A stretch of 64,000 nt of DNA from Betaproteobacteria bacterium (GTDB lineage Bacteria; Pseudomonadota; Gammaproteobacteria; Burkholderiales; Sulfuricellaceae): the NCBI GenBank assembly GCA_021373185.1, contig JAJFTF010000036.1, forward strand, positions 1 to 64,000. Reading direction: 5' to 3'. The notes beneath the pieces are model-generated. The model was given only the letters and a program-made list of their open reading frames with translations. It was not told the DNA's origin and did no database searches. Positions 48,180-59,374 of this stretch are shown here, piece after piece. Every line of letters begins with the position of its first letter. Within the stretch, counting starts at the first letter, position 1. Both the position numbers and the translations under genes were made by a program.

Positions 48180-49190
48180 ATGCGAGATTACATGGATCGT
48201 TCTGAATCACTTGATATTTGGCTAAAAAAGCAATTTCCCGGCGAGTCTTATGCACTTGCCCCCGCCTCGACCGATGCCAGCTTCCGCCGCTATTTCCGGG
48301 TAAGCCTGCCGGATCGTACTCTGATTGTGATGGATGCGCCGCCCGAGTATGAAGACTGCCGGCCTTTCGTCCATGTGGCCGGCTTGTTGCGCGATGCCGG
48401 CGTCAATGTGCCACACGTGCTGGCGCAGGATTTGCAGCAGGGTTTTCTGCTGCTCACCGATCTCGGTAGTACGACTTACCTGGTTGCGCTGAACGAAAAT
48501 GAAAGCGCTGCCGGCAGCCTGTATGCCGCCGCCGCCGAAGCGTTGATCAGGATGCAGCTCGCCAGCCGCCCGGATGTGCTGCCGGATTATGATGAAACGC
48601 TGTTGCTGCGCGAAATGCGGCTGTTCCCCGACTGGTATGTGAGCAAACACGTCGAAGTGGCGTTGACGAGCAGCCAGACGGAAATGCTGGACCAGGTTTT
48701 TGCGCTGATCCTGCGTAACAACCTGGCGCAGCCCAAGGTTTTCGTGCATCGCGATTACCATTCCCGCAACCTGATGGCGACTGGCGGCGAACCGGGTGTC
48801 CTGGATTTTCAGGATGCCGCATACGGGCCGGTGACCTACGACCTGGCCTCGTTGTTCAAGGATGCCTACATCCACTGGGAAGAAGAGCAGGTGCTGGATT
48901 GGGTGATCCGTTACTGGGAAAAAGCCAAAAAAGCCGGCTTGCCGGTGTCGCCTGACTTCGCCGGGTTTTACCAGGATTTCGAATGGATGGGCGCGCAGCG
49001 GCATATCAAAGTGCTGGGAATTTTTGCCCGGCTATTCCATCGCGACGACAAAGACGGCTACCTGAAGGACATGCCGCTGGTGATGGCTTACTTGCGCAAG
49101 ACAGGCGAGCGCTACCGCGAATTGCATCCGCTGCTGAAGCTGCTGGATGAGTTGGAGAACCGTGCGGTGCAGGTAGGGTTAACGTTTTGA
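48180..49190 (+). CDS. amgK: N-acetylmuramate/N-acetylglucosamine kinase AmgK
   Basis: The 336-aa kinase has an aminoglycoside-phosphotransferase fold with STDASFRRYFRV near the start, the catalytic loop VHRDYHSRNLM and the metal motif LDFQDA. With MurU, encoded next, it recycles cell-wall sugars to UDP-MurNAc, bypassing fosfomycin-sensitive steps. ATG 48192 is an alternative start. It is divergent from lptD. Confidence 0.92.
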   Translation: MRDYMDRSESLDIWLKKQFPGESYALAPASTDASFRRYFRVSLPDRTLIVMDAPPEYEDCRPFVHVAGLLRDAGVNVPHVLAQDLQQGFLLLTDLGSTTYLVALNENESAAGSLYAAAAEALIRMQLASRPDVLPDYDETLLLREMRLFPDWYVSKHVEVALTSSQTEMLDQVFALILRNNLAQPKVFVHRDYHSRNLMATGGEPGVLDFQDAAYGPVTYDLASLFKDAYIHWEEEQVLDWVIRYWEKAKKAGLPVSPDFAGFYQDFEWMGAQRHIKVLGIFARLFHRDDKDGYLKDMPLVMAYLRKTGERYRELHPLLKLLDELENRAVQVGLTF

Positions 49191-49197
49191 ATTATTC

Positions 49198-51305
<2,108 letters not shown>

Positions 51306-51403
51306 AAGATTTATTCGGCATGATTGCCGCCAGCACCAACATATCGGCAAAATAAATTGCAGCACGTAATTTTAACTGAGTTTTATAACATTAAGGAAAC
51401 ATG

Positions 51404-52147
51404 ATGCGTTCTAAATTGTTGGTCTGCCTGTTGTCCTGCTTTTTGTTTTCTGGCGCGGCACTAGCCGACGCCAAGCCATCGGCAGATGAAATGGCAGTGA
51501 AGAAGGCTGTCCAGAAACGGTTTCCCGATATCGACCTGGATAGCCTGACAAAAACCCGCTACGATGGTCTGTATGAGGCCGTCATGGGCGGCAGCCAGGT
51601 GTTTTATACCGACAAGAGCGCCAGCTATATTCTTGTCGGCAACCTGATCGACGCAAAAACCCAGCGCAACCTGACCGAGGAACGCGTTCGCGAATTGACG
51701 CGAGTGAAATTCGATTCACTGCCGCTCGAATCGGCAATCAAACAGGTGAAGGGCAGCGGTAGCCGCAAGCTGGCGGTATTTTCGGATCCGGATTGCCCGT
51801 ATTGCAAAAAGCTCGATGCCGAATTGCTCAAGGTCACCGACGTGACGATCTATACGTTCTTTTATCCTATCGCCAGCCTTCATCCCCAAGCCGTAGACAA
51901 GGTCAAGGCGGTATGGTGCGCGACTGACCGGGTCAAGGCATGGGAAGATTTGGTTCAGAAAGGAAGCGTGCCGCAGACCGGCACCAAGTGCGATACGACA
52001 CCATTGGCGAAAGTTGCCGAATTGGGAGCGAAGCTCAAAGTTAACGGCACACCGACGATTATTTTTGCCGATGGGTTCCGTGTTCCCGGCATGGTTCCTG
52101 CCGCCCAACTGGAGAGACTTCTCAACGGGGAGAGATCGCAACATTGA
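51404..52147 (+). CDS. dsbC: Disulfide isomerase DsbC
   Basis: The 247-aa periplasmic protein has a signal peptide (ending GAALA), an N-terminal dimerisation domain and a thioredoxin fold with the active site CPYC (residues 131-134) and a cis-proline loop (NGTPTIIF). It repairs wrong disulfides. ATG 51404 has the better spacing to AAGGA than ATG 51401. Confidence 0.94.
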   Translation: MRSKLLVCLLSCFLFSGAALADAKPSADEMAVKKAVQKRFPDIDLDSLTKTRYDGLYEAVMGGSQVFYTDKSASYILVGNLIDAKTQRNLTEERVRELTRVKFDSLPLESAIKQVKGSGSRKLAVFSDPDCPYCKKLDAELLKVTDVTIYTFFYPIASLHPQAVDKVKAVWCATDRVKAWEDLVQKGSVPQTGTKCDTTPLAKVAELGAKLKVNGTPTIIFADGFRVPGMVPAAQLERLLNGERSQH

Positions 52148-52749
52148 AAGATTTCTGGAACCAGCGTTACAGTGGCGACGAATTCTTTTACGGCACCGCG
52201 CCTAACGTTTTTCTGACTTTGCAGGCGCATCGGCTCAGGCCAGGGCAGAGCGTTCTGGCGGTGGCGGACGGCGAAGGGCGCAACGGCGTATGGCTCGCCC
52301 GGCAGGGATTGAATGTCACTGCCGTGGATTTTTCGCCGGTGGCGGTGGAAAAAGCGCGCAGGCTAGCGAATCAAAACGGAGTGGCGGTGCGGCATGAAAT
52401 CGGCGATCTGTTTGCCCTGGATTGGCCGGAGAGCTGTTTCGATGCCATTGTGGCCATTTTTATCCAGTTCGTCGGACCGGAGCAGCGCCGCATTCTGCAC
52501 GGCTTTATGAAAAAAGCGTTAAAACCGGGTGGCCTGCTGATTCTTCAGGGATATCGGCCCAAGCAATTGGAATACAAAACTGGCGGGCCTTCCAGCGCGG
52601 AGAATCTGTATACGGAGGAAACCCTGCGCGAAGAATTTGCCGACATGGAAATTTTGCATCTTGCCGAGCATGATGATGAAATTTGCGAAGGCGAAGGCCA
52701 TTGCGGCAAGTCGGCGCTGGTCGATATGGTGGCGCGAAAAGGAAACTGA
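52144..52749 (+). CDS. SAM-dependent methyltransferase (TehB-like)
   Basis: The 201-aa class I methyltransferase has motif I as VLAVADGEGRNGVWLARQG (about residues 38-56) and VTAVDFSPVAV. The FWNQRYSGDEFFYGTAPN start resembles TehB/thiopurine methyltransferase-like enzymes. The substrate is unknown. It starts at TTG 52144, overlapping the dsbC stop as TTGA. Confidence 0.85.
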   Translation: MKDFWNQRYSGDEFFYGTAPNVFLTLQAHRLRPGQSVLAVADGEGRNGVWLARQGLNVTAVDFSPVAVEKARRLANQNGVAVRHEIGDLFALDWPESCFDAIVAIFIQFVGPEQRRILHGFMKKALKPGGLLILQGYRPKQLEYKTGGPSSAENLYTEETLREEFADMEILHLAEHDDEICEGEGHCGKSALVDMVARKGN

Positions 52750-52813
52750 TCTACTATGATGAATATGGAAAGTGTTGATCCCGGCAATAAATAACTTGAT
52801 CGAAGGAGCTGTT

Positions 52814-53242
52814 ATGAAAATAACCAGAAAAAAGTTGATTGCGGAATTGAACAAGGATCTGGAGTGGGAGTACGCCGCAGCAATACAATATGTTCAACAT
52901 GCAGCGGTAATCAGCGGCGCGGAATACGATTCGATCCAGAAGGAACTGATCATTCATTCCCAGGAAGAAATGCAACACGCGGTGATGCTGTCAGATCAAA
53001 TTGACTTTCTTGGTGGCGTGCCGACTATCGACGTGGAAAAGCGCGTGACATCCAGCGACAGCCAGGAAATGCTGGAGCAGGATTTGAAGGGCGAGGACAA
53101 CGCCATCGATCGTTACAAGGAGCGTATTTCTCAAGCGGAAGCGCTGAAGGAATATGGCTTGCGTCGGGTACTGGAAGATATCCTGATTCAGGAAGAAGAA
53201 CACAAACGCGACTTGGTGGGCGCCATCAAGAAAAAGAAGTGA
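52814..53242 (+). CDS. Ferritin-like di-iron protein
   Basis: The 142-aa four-helix protein keeps all expected di-iron ligands: Glu19 (EWEYAAAIQY), Glu52-x-x-His55 (EEMQH), Glu94 (GEDNAIDRY) and Glu127-x-x-His130 (EEEHKRDL). It resembles bacterioferritin-type proteins but lacks the usual haem Met position with certainty. Storage or oxidation of iron is likely. The ATG follows AAGGAG. Confidence 0.86.
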   Translation: MKITRKKLIAELNKDLEWEYAAAIQYVQHAAVISGAEYDSIQKELIIHSQEEMQHAVMLSDQIDFLGGVPTIDVEKRVTSSDSQEMLEQDLKGEDNAIDRYKERISQAEALKEYGLRRVLEDILIQEEEHKRDLVGAIKKKK

Positions 53243-53268
53243 TGGGGCCGCTGGTGCCTGGTAAAAAG

Positions 53269-54243
53269 CTATTCGATGCCGAGCGTCAGCGATTTTTCTT
53301 CTGCGAAATATTTCTTCATGCGGTAAAGCAGGGTATAGCGGCTGATTCCCAAAAGCTTTGCTGCCCGGCTACGATTGCCTCTGGTCTGCTCCAGAGCCTG
53401 AAGAATCATATCGCGTTCAGTCTGTTCAAGATTGAGCGGGGCAGTGGCCGGCGAAGCGATTGCAGCGGTGCGCTGTTCGCCGTGCATGTTGAGCGGTAGG
53501 TTGCCCACGCCCAGCGGGCCATGCTGGTGACCGCACAAAATGGTCAGGCGCTCGCACAGGTTTTTCAGCTCGCGCACGTTACCTGGCCAGGAATAGGTCC
53601 TGAGCACTCCAAGTGCAGCCATATCGAAAGAAATGGTTGGCAGGCCGTGTTGCTGCGCGGCCAACTCAATAAAGTGTGTGATCAGCAGCGCAATATCGCC
53701 GGCGCGTTCGCGTAGCGGCGGCACTTCCATCGGCACAACCTGCAAGCGGTAAAACAGATCGGCACGGAACCGTCCGATTTTCACCATTTTTTCCAAGTCG
53801 CAATTGGTCGCGGCAATCACGCGCACATTGGCCTTGATCGGCTGGTCGTAGCCCAGCGGCAGAATCTCGCCATTTTCAAGGAAGCGCAGCAGTTTGGCCT
53901 GCGCCGTCATCGGCAGTTCGCCGATTTCGTCGAGGAACAGCGTGCCGTTGTGGGCGGCTCGCACCAAGCCGTCACGGTCGACCACCGCGTTGCTGAAAGC
54001 GCCACGGCGATGGCCGAACAACTCGGATTCAACCAGATTTTCCGGCAGATTGGCGCAGTTGACCGCAATGAACGGGCGGCTTGCCAGGGGGCTGTGGGTG
54101 TGCAGGAAACGCGCCAGATTTTCCTTGCCGCAGCCCGATTCGCCGCTGATCAGCACGGTAGCGCGCGTCGCCGCGACCAACTGTGCCGTATTCAGCAGTT
54201 GGCGGAAAATGGGGGAGTTGCCGATGAGTGAAAAATGTTCCAT
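53269..54243 (-). CDS. Sigma54-dependent enhancer-binding protein, short form
   Basis: The 324-aa activator has no N-terminal sensor domain. Its AAA+ domain spans about residues 5-235, with Walker A GESGCGKE (34-41), Walker B TLFLDEIGE and the R-finger region FRADLFYRL. A Fis-type helix-turn-helix (NRSRAAKLLGISRYTLLYRM) ends it. The sigma54-contact loop, normally GAFTGA, reads GAFSNA (81-86). The start MEHFSLIG is chosen because the upstream codon at 54270 precedes the promoter -10. It faces a sigma54 promoter for the TonB receptor operon. Confidence 0.93.
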   Translation of the reverse strand: MEHFSLIGNSPIFRQLLNTAQLVAATRATVLISGESGCGKENLARFLHTHSPLASRPFIAVNCANLPENLVESELFGHRRGAFSNAVVDRDGLVRAAHNGTLFLDEIGELPMTAQAKLLRFLENGEILPLGYDQPIKANVRVIAATNCDLEKMVKIGRFRADLFYRLQVVPMEVPPLRERAGDIALLITHFIELAAQQHGLPTISFDMAALGVLRTYSWPGNVRELKNLCERLTILCGHQHGPLGVGNLPLNMHGEQRTAAIASPATAPLNLEQTERDMILQALEQTRGNRSRAAKLLGISRYTLLYRMKKYFAEEKSLTLGIE

Positions 54244-54249
54244 GTGCCT

Positions 54250-54278
54250 AGTATAAAAACACCTTTTCAATACGTCAA
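54250..54278 (-). promoter_or_regulatory. Promoter of the enhancer-binding protein gene
   Basis: On the minus strand TTGACG (54273-54278) and TATACT (54250-54255) are exactly 17 nt apart. The -10 ends 6 nt before the ATG at 54243, so transcription should begin on the start codon and give a leaderless mRNA. This is one of the best sigma70 promoters in the window. Confidence 0.75.
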
Positions 54279-54460
54279 CATCCGATTTTGTATTGCGATC
54301 TGTAGCTGTAACGGTTTATTCAAAAGGTTCCGGGCGGTAGTGCTGAAATCAGGATTTTTGGAGGCCAAAAAAACGGCTTCTGGCCAGGAAAGGGCCGCAG
54401 GTTTTGTTATTGTTTCATGCCGCATTCATTAGCGTTGGGCGACATTATGCCCGATGTTAG
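54279..54460. other. Intergenic stretch, nothing clear
   Basis: This is part of the 389-bp gap between the divergent regulator and receptor genes. No gene, strong hairpin or further promoter was found in it. The informative sites are the regulator promoter on its left and the inverted repeat and sigma54 promoter on its right. Confidence 0.5.
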
Positions 54461-54496
54461 GTGGGTCATATGGCGCAGATGTGCCATATGACCCAC
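54461..54496. promoter_or_regulatory. 14-bp inverted repeat, candidate enhancer site
   Basis: GTGGGTCATATGGC (54461-54474) and GCCATATGACCCAC (54483-54496) are perfect inverse copies separated by 8 nt. The centre lies about 60 bp before the -24 element of the sigma54 promoter. This symmetry fits a binding site for a Fis-type dimeric activator, most likely the divergent enhancer-binding protein. Confidence 0.65.
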
Positions 54497-54505
54497 CCTG
54501 ACCTG

Positions 54506-54518
54506 TGTCAACCTATTG
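54506..54518 (+). promoter_or_regulatory. IHF-like site
   Basis: TGTCAACCTATTG matches the IHF pattern WATCAR-N4-TTR with one mismatch and lies between the enhancer-like repeat and the sigma54 promoter, where IHF bends DNA in many such systems. The motif is short, so chance is possible. Confidence 0.3.
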
Positions 54519-54537
54519 TTTTTGTGTTTTTTGATCG

Positions 54538-54553
54538 TGGCACAGATTTTGCG
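54538..54553 (+). promoter_or_regulatory. Sigma54 (-24/-12) promoter of the TonB receptor operon
   Basis: TGGCAC-AGATT-TTGC matches the sigma54 consensus at every key base, with GG and GC exactly 10 nt apart. Transcription would begin near 54563, about 70 nt before the receptor start. The divergent gene encodes a sigma54 activator. Confidence 0.88.
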
Positions 54554-54632
54554 TACCAGATTCACCATTGCCGCATCAGGATAAAAAAATAGCCGATGGT
54601 CTTTGGCCATCAAGGCTCAAACAGGGGGAAGA

Positions 54633-56933
54633 ATGGAATTCAGGAAAACGGTTTTGCCAAAGTTGATCGCAGGGGTGTGGGTCAGCATGGCGGGTTCAGG
54701 TTTTTGTGCCGATAATGTTGAAAATGTGGATACCCAATTGCAGGAAATGGTTGTTACGGGGGCGAACGATAAACCGGTCGTTCCCGCCAATTTGCCGGCA
54801 ACGACCGAGGGGGTGACGGCGAAGCAAATCGCCGAGAGCATTAATGCGCTGACCTCGGCCGAGACGATCAAGTACCTGCCGAGTATCGTGGTCCGTGAAC
54901 GATTCATCGGCGACCGCAACGGTATCGTTTCGACGCGGACGACAGGCACCATTTCCAGCGCGCAATCCATCGTCTATGCAGACAGCCTGCTGCTCTCGAA
55001 TTTCCTTGGCAACAGCTATAGTTACCCACCGCGATGGGGCATGGTGTCGCCGGAAGAAATCAACCGGGTCGATATTATCTATGGCCCGTTCTCTGCTTTT
55101 TACCCCGGCAATTCGATGGGCGGCGTGGTGCAAATGACGACCAGGACGCCGGAGAAACTGGAAGCCCACGCGAACCTGAATGTTTTTCAGGAGCGTTTCA
55201 AACTGTACGGCACCAACGAAGCTTATGACGGCGCGCACGGCAGCGCGTCTATCGGCAACAAGATCGGCGACTGGTCGTTCTGGATGAGCGGCGATCATCT
55301 GGATACGCACGGGCATCCGATGAGCTTCGGCACTGCCGCCGCCGGCGGCGCAGGCACTACGCCCGTCACTGGGGCATATAAGGATAAAGATTCGGCGGGC
55401 GCGGCACGGATCATTACCGGCGGCTATGGTATCGATCACTCCGTTCAGGAGAACGGCAAGCTCAAGCTGACTTACGATTTTTCTCCGACTGTACGTGCTA
55501 CCTACATCCTGGGCGTCTGGCAGGTCAACTCCGATACCAGTGTCGACAGTTACCTGAAGGACGCGTCCGGGCGCTCGGTTTACAATGGCGCCGTCAAAAT
55601 CGACGGGGTTAATTACAATGCGACCAGCTTGAGTCCGAGCCACAGCGAAAGTGAACATTGGATGCACGGACTTTCGGTGAAATCCAATACCCGCGGAGCG
55701 TGGGACTGGGAGGTTGCCGCCAGCATCTACGACTATAAAACGGATATTTCCCGCACGGCAACTTACAGCGGGGTAGATGACGGCACGGGAACCATTCGTA
55801 AGGGAGGAACAGCCACCTTCATGGACGGAACCGGCTGGCAAAATCTCGACTTGCGCGGCGAATGGCGTCCCGATGGCGACCTGAAGAGCAAGCATCAGGT
55901 CAGCTTCGGTTATCATATTGATTGTTATGACTTGAATTCCAATACGTATACCGTTGCCGTTACCGAAGATTGGCTGACTGGCGTCGTAGGGGCTTTGAAG
56001 AGCAATTCGAAAGGGAAGACCGAGACCAACGCGTTGTATCTTCAGGATGCCTGGCGCTTTGCGCCTGACTGGCAAATGGTCGTAGGCGGTCGCCAGGAAT
56101 TCTGGAAGGCCTTTGATGGCAGTAACTACAATTCTGCCAACGCCGATCCTTACAAGATGCTGAATTATGCCGACCGGACAGACTCGGCTTTTTCGCCCAA
56201 GGCTTCACTCTCTTTTCAGGCATCGACCGATTGGGCATTGCGCGGCTCGCTCGGCAAGGCGGTTCGCTTCCCGACCGTTGCTGAAATGTTCCAGACCATC
56301 ACTGTTGGCGCTATCAAGACGAACGATCCCAACCTGAAGCCGGAGCAAGTCGTTTCCGGGGAGCTTACGGCGGAGCGCGCATTGGCAAATGGACTGTGGC
56401 GCGTTTCGTTTTTTCAGGAAGACAAACAGGATGCGCTGATTTCGCAGGTCGATACGGCGAATATATCGAGCGTCCAGAATGTCGACAAGATTCGCACGCG
56501 CGGCATTGAAACCGCACTACAGCGAAGCGATCTGTGGATTCGCGGCTTTGATCTTTCCGGCAGCATCACTTATGCCAATTCGAAGATTCTGGAGGACATC
56601 AGGCACCCGGGCTACGTCGGTAAAAATCAGCCGCGCATTCCGGACTGGCGGGCAACGGTGGTAGGCACCTACCATGCGTCCGATCGGCTTTCCTACAGTT
56701 TGGCGACCCGGTATAGCGGTCGCCAGTATAATCTGCTGGATAATAGCGACGTTAATTCACTCACTTATGGTGGCGTCAGTGCGTTCTTGGTGGCCGATGC
56801 CAAGGTCGTTTACAAGGTCGCGAAACAGTGGAGCGCGTCTCTCGGCGTGGACAACATCGGCGACTACAAGGCTTACGTCGCTCATCCTTACCCGCAACGC
56901 ACCGTGTTTGCCAATATGAAGTTCGACTACTGA
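54633..56933 (+). CDS. TonB-dependent outer membrane receptor
   Basis: The 766-aa receptor has a signal peptide, a TonB box (EMVVTGA, about residues 38-44), a plug domain (SAETIKYLPSIVVRERFIGD, VDIIYGPFSAFYPGNSMGG) and a C-terminal beta-barrel ending in aromatic FDY. The ligand is not known; a metal or metallophore is suggested by the neighbouring copper-type receptor. ATG 54633 follows a GGGGGAAG Shine-Dalgarno. It is the first gene after the sigma54 promoter and is followed by two secreted-protein genes in the same operon. Confidence 0.92.
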   Translation: MEFRKTVLPKLIAGVWVSMAGSGFCADNVENVDTQLQEMVVTGANDKPVVPANLPATTEGVTAKQIAESINALTSAETIKYLPSIVVRERFIGDRNGIVSTRTTGTISSAQSIVYADSLLLSNFLGNSYSYPPRWGMVSPEEINRVDIIYGPFSAFYPGNSMGGVVQMTTRTPEKLEAHANLNVFQERFKLYGTNEAYDGAHGSASIGNKIGDWSFWMSGDHLDTHGHPMSFGTAAAGGAGTTPVTGAYKDKDSAGAARIITGGYGIDHSVQENGKLKLTYDFSPTVRATYILGVWQVNSDTSVDSYLKDASGRSVYNGAVKIDGVNYNATSLSPSHSESEHWMHGLSVKSNTRGAWDWEVAASIYDYKTDISRTATYSGVDDGTGTIRKGGTATFMDGTGWQNLDLRGEWRPDGDLKSKHQVSFGYHIDCYDLNSNTYTVAVTEDWLTGVVGALKSNSKGKTETNALYLQDAWRFAPDWQMVVGGRQEFWKAFDGSNYNSANADPYKMLNYADRTDSAFSPKASLSFQASTDWALRGSLGKAVRFPTVAEMFQTITVGAIKTNDPNLKPEQVVSGELTAERALANGLWRVSFFQEDKQDALISQVDTANISSVQNVDKIRTRGIETALQRSDLWIRGFDLSGSITYANSKILEDIRHPGYVGKNQPRIPDWRATVVGTYHASDRLSYSLATRYSGRQYNLLDNSDVNSLTYGGVSAFLVADAKVVYKVAKQWSASLGVDNIGDYKAYVAHPYPQRTVFANMKFDY

Positions 56934-56946
56934 TGGGATGGCGGGA

Positions 56947-58176
56947 ATGAATAAAGTCACGCTCGGCTTGTTTCTTGCCGCAATGAGTTTGGTGGGCATG
57001 GCGCAGGCCGCAGACCAACCGGCTCATGCGGGACATAGTGCGCCGACCGTACCGCAGGACCGGGAAAAAATGTGGAAGGCGACGCTGGCCAAGCCGTCGC
57101 TCGCGGTCTCGGTCGCATTCGACGAGAAGGGGCGATTGTGGCGGGCGTCGGCGCAGGATGGCCATGTTTGGGTGAACCATTCCGACGATGGCGGCAAAGC
57201 CTGGAGCCAACCGGTCAAGGCTAATGCTGAAGCGGAGAGCATTGCTGCGGATGGCGAAAATCGCCCCAAGATCGTCGCCAGGAATGGGGTTGTCTACATT
57301 TCCTACACCCAGGCGCTGGAAAAACCGATGACCGGTCATATTCGTTTCAGCCGCTCGCTGGATGGCGGGAAGACGTTTTCGCCGCCAATTACGGTCAATG
57401 ACAATGCGGAAATCATCAGTCATCGTTTCGATGCGCTGGGGGTGAATGAACGCGGGCAGGTTTTTCTCGCCTGGCTGGATAAGCGCGATCTCAGTGCTGC
57501 CGCCAGGAAAGGCGAGAAATATCGCGGTGTGGGCGTGTACTATGCGGTGTCCGACGATGGCGGCGCCAGCTTCCAGCCCAACCTCAAGGCCGCCGAGCAT
57601 TCCTGCGAGTGCTGCCGCGTGGCGATGTCGTTGGATACCGATGGCACGCCGGTAATTTTCTGGCGCCATATCTATGGCAAGAACGAACGCGACCATGCCA
57701 TGTTGCGGTTGGACGGCAAATCGTCGCCGATCCGCGTCAGTTACGACCGCTGGGAAGTGGATGCCTGCCCGCACCATGGCGGCGCGCTGTCGATTGCGCC
57801 TGATGGCGTTTACCATTTTGTCTGGTTCGACAATGCGCCCGAGCGGCACGGGCTGTTTTATGCCAGCTCAGCAGATCAGGGCAAAACTTTCTCAGCGCCG
57901 AAGTCCTTCGGCAATGACGAGGCACAGGCCGGTCATCCCTATGTGCTGAGCCTCGGCAAGGCAGTGCATGTCGTGTGGAAGGAGTTCGACGGCCAGAACT
58001 CGGTCATCAGGGGAATGTCCTCCAGCGATGGCGGCAAGTCGTGGCCGCTGCCGCGCCAGATCGCCGCGACTGCCGGCGCTTCCGATCATCCCCTGCTGGT
58101 TGCCGACGGCACTCAACCTTATTTATCGTGGAACACTGCCAAGGAAGGCTTTCGCCTGATCGGAGTGGCGCCATGA
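56947..58176 (+). CDS. Secreted Asp-box (BNR/sialidase-like) propeller protein
   Basis: The 409-aa protein has a signal peptide ending MAQAA and five Asp-box repeats (SDDGGKAW, SLDGGKTF, SDDGGASF, SADQGKTF, SSDGGKSW), so it should form a beta-propeller. Two Cys/His clusters are unusual: HSCECC (Cys220, 222, 223) and ACPHHGG (Cys274, His276, His277). They could bind a metal. A sialidase-type catalytic site is not evident, so the enzyme name is not given. It overlaps the next gene as ATGA. ATG 56938 is an alternative start. Confidence 0.82.
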   Translation: MNKVTLGLFLAAMSLVGMAQAADQPAHAGHSAPTVPQDREKMWKATLAKPSLAVSVAFDEKGRLWRASAQDGHVWVNHSDDGGKAWSQPVKANAEAESIAADGENRPKIVARNGVVYISYTQALEKPMTGHIRFSRSLDGGKTFSPPITVNDNAEIISHRFDALGVNERGQVFLAWLDKRDLSAAARKGEKYRGVGVYYAVSDDGGASFQPNLKAAEHSCECCRVAMSLDTDGTPVIFWRHIYGKNERDHAMLRLDGKSSPIRVSYDRWEVDACPHHGGALSIAPDGVYHFVWFDNAPERHGLFYASSADQGKTFSAPKSFGNDEAQAGHPYVLSLGKAVHVVWKEFDGQNSVIRGMSSSDGGKSWPLPRQIAATAGASDHPLLVADGTQPYLSWNTAKEGFRLIGVAP

Positions 58177-58661
58177 TGTTGCGCCGCATCTGTCTGTCAC
58201 TGGCGCTGCTGTTGGCGCTGGCTCCACCCGCATTAGCCCAGGAGATCCGGCCATTCGTTTCCGGCAGCCTCAAGGAAATAACCGCAGCCCGGCAGGGCAA
58301 GCCATTTATCTTGAGCATGTGGTCGTTGAGCTGCACCCATTGTCGCGAGGAGCTTTCCTTACTCTCCCGCATGGTGAAGAAATACCCGAATCTCGATCTG
58401 GTGCTGATCGCTACCGATACGCCGGAAGAGAGCGATGCGATCAGTGCCACACTGCGGAAATCCGGCCTCGGCGGTGCACAAGCCTGGGTTTTTGCCGACC
58501 CCTTTGCGGATCGCCTGCGTTTCGAGATCGATCGCAAGTGGCATGGCGAGTTGCCGCGAACTTATTTGTATGACTCCGCCCATGTCGTTACGGCCATAAG
58601 CGGCAAGCTGGATCGCCAACGGCTCGAACAATGGATGCACAAGCATTTTGGCCGCTCCTGA
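58173..58661 (+). CDS. TlpA-like periplasmic thioredoxin
   Basis: The 162-aa protein has a signal peptide (ending PPALA) and a thioredoxin fold with the active site CTHC (residues 54-57) preceded by SMWSLS. A proline in ELPRTYL fills the cis-proline role. It may reduce cysteines of a metal-handling partner, such as the Cys-rich propeller protein encoded just before it; that link is inferred. Confidence 0.87.
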   Translation: MMLRRICLSLALLLALAPPALAQEIRPFVSGSLKEITAARQGKPFILSMWSLSCTHCREELSLLSRMVKKYPNLDLVLIATDTPEESDAISATLRKSGLGGAQAWVFADPFADRLRFEIDRKWHGELPRTYLYDSAHVVTAISGKLDRQRLEQWMHKHFGRS

Positions 58662-58724
58662 TCGAGCGATGCGTTTTGATTATGATATTCTGGACGTGTC
58701 TTGATCGTTTCCTCGGAATACGCA

Positions 58725-59357
58725 ATGCCGCAAGTTGAATTTGGCGAAGGTTGGCCGCGCTGGTTGCCTTCGCTCAGTCTGGTGGTTGCCCTGCACGTCA
58801 TCGTCTGGTGGGGGTACACGCACTTCAAGGATGAAATTTTACCGCCCAGGCCATTACCCGTGGTGCAGGTTTCGCTGATGACGCCATCGATCCCGCTTGA
58901 GTCGCGAGTCGTTCCGCCGAAGCCCTTGCCGCAAAAAATCGAGCGGCGACCGCAACCCGTGCAACCGCTTGTGGAACACGCCGCACAGCAGGCGCCGGTA
59001 GCGGCACCGGTTGTGGCGCAACAGTCCGCGCCACCGGTTGCGGCCCCGGCGCCTGTCGTTGAGCCGGTGTTGGAAGCGCCGCGTTACAACGCCGCCTATC
59101 TCAGCAATCCGCCGCCGATCTATCCCTTGTCTGCGCGGCGTCGTGGCGTAGAGGGAACGGTGCTGGTGCGCGCCGAAGTCGCGGCGAACGGCGAATGCCT
59201 GCGTGCAGAGCTGAAGAAATCCAGCGGCGCGGAAATGTTAGACATGGCTGCGCTGGAAGCAGTGAGAAAATGGCGTTTCGTGCCCGCCAAGCGAGGTAGC
59301 CAGGCGGTGGTGGCATGGGTCGAAGTGCCGATCACATTTAAACTCGAAAACAACTAA
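58725..59357 (+). CDS. tonB: TonB energy transducer (first copy)
   Basis: The 211-aa protein has one N-terminal membrane helix (about residues 15-33), a proline-rich spacer (PPKPLPQ, VAAPVVAQQ) and a C-terminal TonB domain with YPLSARRRGVEGTVLVR. It transmits proton-motive energy to receptors. It lies 63 bp after the thioredoxin gene and directly before exbB-exbD. Confidence 0.93.
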   Translation: MPQVEFGEGWPRWLPSLSLVVALHVIVWWGYTHFKDEILPPRPLPVVQVSLMTPSIPLESRVVPPKPLPQKIERRPQPVQPLVEHAAQQAPVAAPVVAQQSAPPVAAPAPVVEPVLEAPRYNAAYLSNPPPIYPLSARRRGVEGTVLVRAEVAANGECLRAELKKSSGAEMLDMAALEAVRKWRFVPAKRGSQAVVAWVEVPITFKLENN

Positions 59358-59374
59358 ACCATTAGGATTATTTC

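Noticed and set aside
58662..58724. Possible third sigma54 promoter before tonB (TGGACG region)
   Set aside because: The -12 element lacks the required GC at the right distance.
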